Shown here piece by piece: positions 13,337-18,267 of a stretch of DNA of 18,267 nucleotides; the stretch's first letter is position 1, and each line of letters opens with the position of its first letter. Origin of the DNA: Sulfurimonas sp. (GTDB lineage: Bacteria > Campylobacterota > Campylobacteria > Campylobacterales > Sulfurimonadaceae); contig NZ_JALOAA010000037.1 in the NCBI RefSeq assembly GCF_023229025.1, positions 1 to 18,267 of the forward strand, written 5' to 3'. The position numbers and the translations under genes were made by a program. A model generated the notes under the pieces. The model did no database searches and was not told where the DNA came from. It saw only the letters and a list, made by a program, of their open reading frames with translations.

Positions 13337-15100
13337 ATGGAAATTTCTAGAAGAGACTTTATGCATATTTGCGCCATATTTGGATTAGGCGCAACAACTG
13401 CATCGAGTGCAGCTCCAAGAGCTGTATCGCAAATATCGCTAAAAGATATAAATAGTTTTAAAGATACGGGAAATTTTACACTTCTTCACGTATGTGATAT
13501 GCATGCACATATTAAACCACTTTATTGGAGAGAGCCGTCAACGCTGATCTCAGCTCCAAACCTTGTGGGAACACCGGGATTTTTGTGTGGGGAGGCTTTT
13601 GCAAAACATTATGGTTTAGAGCCAAGCAGTTTAGATGCTTACTTTGACACACATATAGATTTTGAATCTTTAGCAAAAAAGTTTGGAAAGATGGGTGGTA
13701 TAGCCCATATCAAAACAGTGGTAGAGCATGTGAGAAAAACAAGAGGAGAAGAGAATGTTCTTTTTCTTGACTCCGGAGATACATGGCAGGGTACGGGTGT
13801 TGCATTAAAGAGCAGAGGTGAAGCAATTGTTAAGGCTCAAAACTACTTAGGTATTGACGTTATGGTTGGACACTGGGAGTTTACTTATGGCAAAGAGCGC
13901 GTAAAAGAGCTTATAGAGATGCTTGATGCCAAATTTATCTCTCAAAATGTTGTTGGAAATGACTCTTTTGCTGATGATTATGAGGAGCTAATATTTGAAC
14001 CTTATACCATTGAAGAGAGAGGCGGAGCAAAGATTGGAATTATTGGTCAATCATTTCCATTTACATCAACTGCAAATCCTAAAGAGTTTACACAAGGGTG
14101 GAGCTTTGGGCTAAGGCTTGATACGCTTCAAGAGTATGTAGATGAGCTAAGAGAAGAGCATAAAGTTGATTGTGTTGTTGTGTTATCACATGATGGATTT
14201 AGTGTAGATCAAGAGGTTGCACGTAAAGTAAACGGCATAGATTTTATTTTAAGTGGACACACGCATGACCCATCACCAAAGCCTATTGTTATCAATGGAT
14301 GTGTGATAGTAATTGCAGGAAGCCACGGGAAATATGTAGGTCGTTTGGATATTGATGCAAAAGATGGAAAGGTAAGAGATTATGAGTATAAGCTCATTCC
14401 AATAGCTTCAAAGCTTATTCCGGCTGATCCGGAGGGTGAAAAGTTAGTAGAAGAGCTATATGCTCCATACAACAAAGAGCTTAATGAAGTTCTTGGTAAA
14501 ACAAAAAATATTCTCTACAAAAGAGATACATTTTTCTCAACCTTTGATCAGCTTATTAATGATGCAATAATGGATGAGATGAAGTGTGATATCTCCTTTA
14601 CACCAGGGTACAGATGGGGAACTACAGTTCTTGCAGGTGAAGATATCTTGATGGATAATGTCTATGAGATGTGCGGAATTACTTATCCGGATGTTTATAC
14701 ATTTGAGTTAAAAGGCGATAAAATCGCATCTTTGTTAGAGGATATTGCCGATAATGTGTTTAACGCAAATCCACTTTATCAACAGGGTGGGGATATGAGT
14801 AGACTTGGCGGTGTTACATACAGTATCGCAGTCTCCAATAAAGCCGGAGAGAGAATCTCAAATTTAATGATTGGCAATAAACCAATTGATTTAAACAAAA
14901 CATATATCGTATCTTCTTGGGGAGGCAATTTGCAAAATGCAGGTACAAATCTTCAAGAAGATAAGATTAGAGCGGTATATGATATTACAAGAGATTATAT
15001 TAAGAGAAAAAAAGTAGTTGATGTTAGTAATGAAGGAAATGTTACTCTTCTCGATTATGACTGCGGATGTCCTGTTGAAGGCTCAAGAAGCTGTAGTTAA
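13337..15100 (+). CDS. soxB: SoxB, dinuclear-metal sulfate thiohydrolase
   Basis: 587 aa, full length. SoxB hydrolyses the SoxY-Cys-S-sulfonate and releases sulfate, using two Mn ions. N-terminal Tat-type RRDF at residues 5-8, with an atypical hydrophobic stretch ending near Ala26. Metal-site motifs in order: CDMHAH (Asp54, His56), DSGDTWQG (Asp145-Gly152, with Asp148), VGHWEFTYG (177-185, the SoxB version of the NHE motif), LSHDG (His285) and SGHTHD (His308, His310). The 5'-nucleotidase-like C-terminal domain runs from about 375, and the tail CGCPVEGSRSCS is Cys-rich. ATG follows AAGGGAG. The next gene begins 25 nt after the stop. Confidence 0.96.
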   Translation: MEISRRDFMHICAIFGLGATTASSAAPRAVSQISLKDINSFKDTGNFTLLHVCDMHAHIKPLYWREPSTLISAPNLVGTPGFLCGEAFAKHYGLEPSSLDAYFDTHIDFESLAKKFGKMGGIAHIKTVVEHVRKTRGEENVLFLDSGDTWQGTGVALKSRGEAIVKAQNYLGIDVMVGHWEFTYGKERVKELIEMLDAKFISQNVVGNDSFADDYEELIFEPYTIEERGGAKIGIIGQSFPFTSTANPKEFTQGWSFGLRLDTLQEYVDELREEHKVDCVVVLSHDGFSVDQEVARKVNGIDFILSGHTHDPSPKPIVINGCVIVIAGSHGKYVGRLDIDAKDGKVRDYEYKLIPIASKLIPADPEGEKLVEELYAPYNKELNEVLGKTKNILYKRDTFFSTFDQLINDAIMDEMKCDISFTPGYRWGTTVLAGEDILMDNVYEMCGITYPDVYTFELKGDKIASLLEDIADNVFNANPLYQQGGDMSRLGGVTYSIAVSNKAGERISNLMIGNKPIDLNKTYIVSSWGGNLQNAGTNLQEDKIRAVYDITRDYIKRKKVVDVSNEGNVTLLDYDCGCPVEGSRSCS

Positions 15101-15125
15101 GATACTCAAAAAGGAAAATAGAACT

Positions 15126-16607
15126 ATGAAAATATTAAAATTAAGTGCAATTGCGGCACTCACATGTCTGCTTACCTCAACATTAAGTGCAGATGATACA
15201 GAACCAAAAAGAGTTTTAAAAAACAACATGATGGAAGTTTACAATACACTTCCATCTACAGCAAATACTTTAAGTGAGGCATTTACAGAGGGTATATTTT
15301 ATGGTCGCTTAAGAACAAATGCTTTTAGATGGGACTGGGAAAATGATGCAAACGGCGACAATAAAGCATTTGGTTTAGGAGGAAGTTTGATTTATAAAAC
15401 AGCTCCCTTTCATGGACTTAGTGCTACAGCAGGTTTATACTACTCCAACAGTCCTTTTTCTTCTCTTCGTGAAGATAATGCAGATGTAGGAACTGTAAAA
15501 TCCGGTAAAGATACATTTAGCCGTTACGATGTTTTAAACGGGGGAGATTGGTCGATGAGTGTCCTCGGACAAGCATATCTACAATATGATGTATCAAAAA
15601 CCTCCTTTAAAGTCGGTCGCCAGATATTTGAGTCATTTTTGACAAAATCAAATGATACAAAAATGATTCCAAACACATTTGAGGGTTATACTGTAGCTAT
15701 AAATGAGATTCCAAAAACTACTATTCGCGGTGCGTATTTTACGGCACAAAAGCTTCGTGATCATACATCGTTTCATGATGTACTTACGTTTAAAGACTCC
15801 TCTGGAAGCAGCTGGAACAATAATGATGATTCGGCAGTGCATAAAGGTTTAAGCTATAGTAATCTTAAACCACATGGTAAAGAAGAGAATGAGTTAGTAG
15901 TAGTAAATTTTAAAAATAAATCTATTAACAACCTTGTAATGGATGTTACATATGGCTCGGTACCGGGGCTTTTCTCTTCATTAACAGGGGAGTTAAACTA
16001 CAAAATTGCTCTTAGCGACAACCTATCTTTAACGCCGGGTGTTCGTCATATGCAGCAGTTTGATGATGGTGCCGGAGTAATAGGTGGTGCTAGTTTAAGC
16101 GGAACTCTAGCAGGATTGACGGGAGCACAACAGGGTTATAAGGATGCTTCTTCGTTAGATACATCTCTTAGTATGGCACGTCTTGTTTTAACGGATGGAA
16201 TCTTCAAAGCACAGATTGCCTACTCGCAGGTTGCAGATGAGTCCGATATCATTGCTCCATGGAGAGGTTTTCCGACTGGCGGATATACACGTGCTATGGC
16301 ACAGTACAACTGGAGAGCAGATACAAAAACCACTTCTGCTGAAGTTTACTACGATTTTGGCAAGGCAAAGATTTTAGATGGATTTAGCGCTTTAGCAAGA
16401 TATGCAATGCAAGACTTTGATGAAGATAAGCAAGCAGCCGGCGTTCAAGCAGATAGTAATATTCTACATATGGATTTTAGACAAAGATTCACACCTACTA
16501 TAGATGCAAAAATACGCCTTGCGTTTGTAGATGCTGATGATCGTGTCGGAGGCGACAATAAAGACTCTTATAACGAGTACCGTTTTGAGTTAAACTACCT
16601 CTTTTAA
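15126..16607 (+). CDS. OprD-like outer-membrane porin
   Basis: 493 aa from the ATG at 15126, which is preceded by AAAGGAAAA and opens with a signal peptide (MKILKLSAIAALTCLLTSTLS, then ADD). The frame is also open upstream to 15018, inside soxB, but that extension has no signal and overlaps soxB by over 80 bases. Body of alternating beta strands with porin marks: FYGRLRTNAFRWDW, VGRQIFESFLTKSND, PNTFEGYTVAIN and a C-terminal strand ending in Phe (YNEYRFELNYLF). It should form a substrate channel. Its place right after soxB suggests uptake of a sulfur compound, such as thiosulfate, or another anion; the substrate is not shown by the sequence. Confidence 0.85.
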   Translation: MKILKLSAIAALTCLLTSTLSADDTEPKRVLKNNMMEVYNTLPSTANTLSEAFTEGIFYGRLRTNAFRWDWENDANGDNKAFGLGGSLIYKTAPFHGLSATAGLYYSNSPFSSLREDNADVGTVKSGKDTFSRYDVLNGGDWSMSVLGQAYLQYDVSKTSFKVGRQIFESFLTKSNDTKMIPNTFEGYTVAINEIPKTTIRGAYFTAQKLRDHTSFHDVLTFKDSSGSSWNNNDDSAVHKGLSYSNLKPHGKEENELVVVNFKNKSINNLVMDVTYGSVPGLFSSLTGELNYKIALSDNLSLTPGVRHMQQFDDGAGVIGGASLSGTLAGLTGAQQGYKDASSLDTSLSMARLVLTDGIFKAQIAYSQVADESDIIAPWRGFPTGGYTRAMAQYNWRADTKTTSAEVYYDFGKAKILDGFSALARYAMQDFDEDKQAAGVQADSNILHMDFRQRFTPTIDAKIRLAFVDADDRVGGDNKDSYNEYRFELNYLF

Positions 16608-16618
16608 TAGAGTTACAG

Positions 16619-16674
16619 GGCTATTTTGAGCTACTTTAGCAAGCTCTCCTATTTTTTCAGTAGTCAAAATAGCC
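16619..16674. repeat. Long inverted repeat between porin and thioredoxin-like genes
   Basis: GGCTATTTTGA (16619-16629) then CTACT (16631-16635) pairs with AGTAG (16659-16663) and TCAAAATAGCC (16664-16674). This is a 16-bp stem with one bulged G at 16630 and a 23-nt loop. No T-run follows on the + strand, so it is not a standard terminator. It could end transcription partly, protect the sox mRNA, or be a protein site. Confidence 0.75.
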
Positions 16675-16699
16675 TTGAAAATAGTAAGCGAGTGTTTTT

Positions 16700-17080
16700 A
16701 TGAAAAAAATTATTTTCTCTTTTATATTTAGTTCTGTAGCTCTTTTTGGAGTTGATTGGCTGAGTTATGAAGATGCTCTTGGGCTTCAACAAAAAAATTC
16801 AAAAATAATCATGATAGATATTGTAAGAACGAATTGTCGCTACTGCATAAAAATGGATAGAGATGTTTTTGATGATAAAGAGATGTCGACGTGGGTTGAG
16901 GAGCGATTTATCCCTGTAAAATTAAACCTAGATATTCATGAGATACCTTTAGGCATTAATGTTATGATAACCCCATCCTTTTACTTTGTTGATAAAAATC
17001 AAAAAATTATCAAAATGATACCGGGATCTTGGAGTAGTGATGATTTTAAGGAACTAACAAAAAAAATCAAAGGAGAGTAA
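16700..17080 (+). CDS. Periplasmic thioredoxin-like protein
   Basis: 126 aa. Signal peptide MKKIIFSFIFSSVALFG. Thioredoxin fold with redox pair Cys46-Arg-Tyr-Cys49 in RTNCRYCIKM and the cis-Pro loop MITPSFYF (Thr91-Pro92). It is in the same functional slot as SoxW thioredoxins found with sox clusters elsewhere, which are thought to keep SoxYZ or other periplasmic thiols active. I would not assign soxW on this sequence alone, because it is shorter and lacks the usual Trp before the CxxC. The start ATG has only a weak ribosome site (AAGCGAG). The DsrE-like gene begins 1 nt after its stop. Confidence 0.82.
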   Translation: MKKIIFSFIFSSVALFGVDWLSYEDALGLQQKNSKIIMIDIVRTNCRYCIKMDRDVFDDKEMSTWVEERFIPVKLNLDIHEIPLGINVMITPSFYFVDKNQKIIKMIPGSWSSDDFKELTKKIKGE

Positions 17081-17081
17081 G

Positions 17082-17516
17082 ATGAGAAAATTTGTAGTAT
17101 TACTTCTGTTAATGGTCTATACCCTACAAGCCGAGACTATTTTTGCAGAGCCTAAGCCAGATATATTGGAACCGAGAAAAATAGTTTTTTCCATAAAAAG
17201 TGCGAAGGATGAAGATATTCATCACGTGTTAAGCAGCGCAAATAATGTGCTAAAGTTTTATGGACCTGAAAAAGTTAATATGAAAATTATTGCTTACTAT
17301 CACGGTATAAGAGCTTTATTAAAAAAAGAGAATGAAATTGCTCAAAGAGTTAATGCTCTTATGCAGCTAGAAGTTGAGTTTGTAGCATGTGGCAATACAA
17401 TGCAGACAAAAAATATAAAAGAAGAGGATCTAGTAGATGATACGGAAGTAGTGACGGCGGGCATTGTTGAGATTGTTGAGAGAGTAAAAGAGGGTTGGAT
17501 TTATATAATCCCCTAA
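17082..17516 (+). CDS. Second exported DsrE-family-like protein
   Basis: 144 aa with a signal peptide (MRKFVVLLLLMVYTLQAETI). The layout matches the DsrE-like protein at 7711: a strand with KIIAYYHGIRALL (68-80), a helix with IAQRVNALM, EFVACGNTMQ with the only Cys (Cys103), and an end GIVEIVERVKEGWIYIIP that corresponds to VGLIDAQSSGYAYIPV. The two are divergent but clearly alike in pattern. ATG follows AAAGGAGAG, 1 nt after the thioredoxin-like stop, so the pair is co-translated. A thioredoxin next to a lone-Cys sulfur-binding-type protein suggests a periplasmic thiol relay; this is inference. Confidence 0.75.
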   Translation: MRKFVVLLLLMVYTLQAETIFAEPKPDILEPRKIVFSIKSAKDEDIHHVLSSANNVLKFYGPEKVNMKIIAYYHGIRALLKKENEIAQRVNALMQLEVEFVACGNTMQTKNIKEEDLVDDTEVVTAGIVEIVERVKEGWIYIIP

Positions 17517-17562
17517 TTAAGAGTAGCAGAAGCGCTACTTCAACCTTATAAAAGGATAGAAA

Positions 17563-18267
17563 ATGAAAAAAATAGTTATTTTTATCGTTGCATTAGTAAC
17601 TGCATCGGTAGTTTGGGCGCAGGGTGATTTGCATATATTTGATGTAGATAACAAAAAAGGGTTAATAACTACAGAACATATAGAGAAAGCATTTGTGCAA
17701 AACGGCTTTGGAATAGGTGTAAATAGCAATATGATTAATCCGTTTATGATACAGTTTAAAGAGACGGAGTATAAAATATTTACTCTTCTTACGGTTTATC
17801 ATGAGAAGCTCTCTTTTGAGTTGTTAAAAAAGCATCCTGAAGCGGGAGTTTTCTTGCCGATGGGGGTTGGAATCTATCAAAATAAAAAAGAAGATACCCT
17901 GCATGTAACTGTCTTAACCTCTAAGGCACAGGAGAAGATCTTAGGATTTAATGATGAGATACTCAAGGAGATAGAAGAGAAAGTTTTAAATGTCTTAAAT
18001 AATGCATTAGAAGGCGTAAAGCATAGATTAAGCGAGGACTCACTCCAAGAGAGTCGAGATCTTGTTACAAAGTATGAGTTAGAGCTTGATGGTGAAGATG
18101 CACAAGAGGCTAGAGGCGATGTAATAATGGGTCTTGAGACTGGTTTGAGTCTTTACGGTTTTATAGTTCCAAGCAAGTTGGATGTAAGCAAGCATTTAGA
18201 TGGCTCGGTATATGATTTTTACCAAACCTACTCTATATGTAAACTACCTGTTATATATACAGTCTCT
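17563..18267 (+). CDS. Exported protein with two DUF302-like modules (3' end outside window)
   Basis: 235 codons from ATG (after AAAAGGATAG) to the window edge, with no stop, so the gene continues. Signal peptide MKKIVIFIVALVTASVVWAQ. The first module is at about 24-125: a helix ITTEHIEKAFVQNGFGI, YKIFTLLTVYHEKLSFELL, GVFLPMGVGIYQ and LHVTVLTS, the pattern of DUF302 proteins. A charged helical linker follows at 126-180. A second copy begins at about 185: VIMGLETGLSLYGFIVPSKL, then VYDFYQTYSICKLPVIYTVS. DUF302 function is unknown in general; some members occur near sulfur and redox genes. It probably belongs to the downstream sox-linked group. There is no Cys in the first module and one at residue 227. 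Confidence 0.7.
   Translation, partial: MKKIVIFIVALVTASVVWAQGDLHIFDVDNKKGLITTEHIEKAFVQNGFGIGVNSNMINPFMIQFKETEYKIFTLLTVYHEKLSFELLKKHPEAGVFLPMGVGIYQNKKEDTLHVTVLTSKAQEKILGFNDEILKEIEEKVLNVLNNALEGVKHRLSEDSLQESRDLVTKYELELDGEDAQEARGDVIMGLETGLSLYGFIVPSKLDVSKHLDGSVYDFYQTYSICKLPVIYTVS

Noticed and set aside
13865..13891. GHWE in SoxB where many metallophosphatases have NHE, considered as a missing metal ligand.
   Set aside because: This is, as far as I know, the normal SoxB version of the motif; the other metal-site motifs are complete.
15018..15125. Upstream extension of the porin reading frame into soxB.
   Set aside because: It would hide the signal peptide, overlap soxB by over 80 bases and has no ribosome site; ATG at 15126 has all three in its favour.
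17522..17539. Short hairpin AGTAGC / GCTACT between the second DsrE-like gene and the DUF302-like gene.
   Set aside because: Six-base-pair stem with no T-run; too weak to call a terminator or regulatory site.
1..18267. CRISPR arrays, rRNA genes, intact tRNA genes and replication origins.
   Set aside because: No regularly spaced repeats, rRNA-like blocks, complete cloverleaf or DnaA-box cluster was seen on either strand by eye.

Overview
The window looks like chromosomal DNA of a sulfur-oxidising Campylobacterota bacterium, most likely Sulfurimonas or a close relative. The grounds are the low G+C, short intergenic spaces, a futalosine-pathway MqnA-like protein, a soxXYZAB cluster in that order, an OprD-like outer-membrane porin and a TATAAT-dominated promoter style. 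The genus call is inference from gene content and protein character; no database was searched.

Region 1 (1 to about 3864) is the right-hand end of an integrated element. It holds the 3' part of a Fic-domain gene (+), then convergent to it a tyrosine recombinase and, directly upstream of that in the same operon, an AAA-type ATPase (both -). Next come clustered GGTGACTAA half-sites and a 23-bp block (3842-3864) that matches the last 23 nt of a tRNA gene: T-loop, 3' T-stem, 3' acceptor strand, discriminator base and CCA. The rest of the tRNA is absent, so this is best read as the att remnant left when the element entered a tRNA 3' end. The intact tRNA should lie left of the window. Region 2 (about 3865 to 5000) is a scar zone: an IS30-type transposase cut off just before its first catalytic Asp, gene-poor DNA, and a 44-codon gene for a tiny exported peptide with its own promoter and a good terminator.

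Region 3 (5003-7646) is housekeeping: mqnA-like (-), divergent from a tightly packed moaD-moaE-moeA operon for molybdopterin synthesis and molybdenum insertion.

Region 4 (7711 to the end) is a sulfur-oxidation locus. It begins with an exported DsrE-like protein, a membrane-anchored sensor protein with no output domain, an OmpR-type response regulator and a histidine kinase. These genes abut or overlap and look like a three-part signalling unit. soxX, soxY, soxZ, soxA and soxB follow, then an OprD-like porin, a periplasmic CxxC thioredoxin-like protein, a second exported DsrE-like protein, and the start of an exported protein with two DUF302-like modules that runs off the window. SoxXA (c-type cytochromes) would load reduced sulfur onto the carrier SoxYZ, and SoxB would release sulfate. 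The porin may admit substrate and the thioredoxin may keep the periplasmic thiols reduced. soxCD is not in this window.

The most notable new signals are a related 21-bp box in front of both the DsrE/two-component operon and soxX at almost the same distance from the start codon, the output-less sensor coupled to the regulator and kinase, exported DsrE-like proteins on both sides of the sox genes, a SoxY tail reading GGCG instead of GGCGG, a 16-bp-stem hairpin between the porin and thioredoxin genes, and the tRNA/att scar with arm-type-like repeats.
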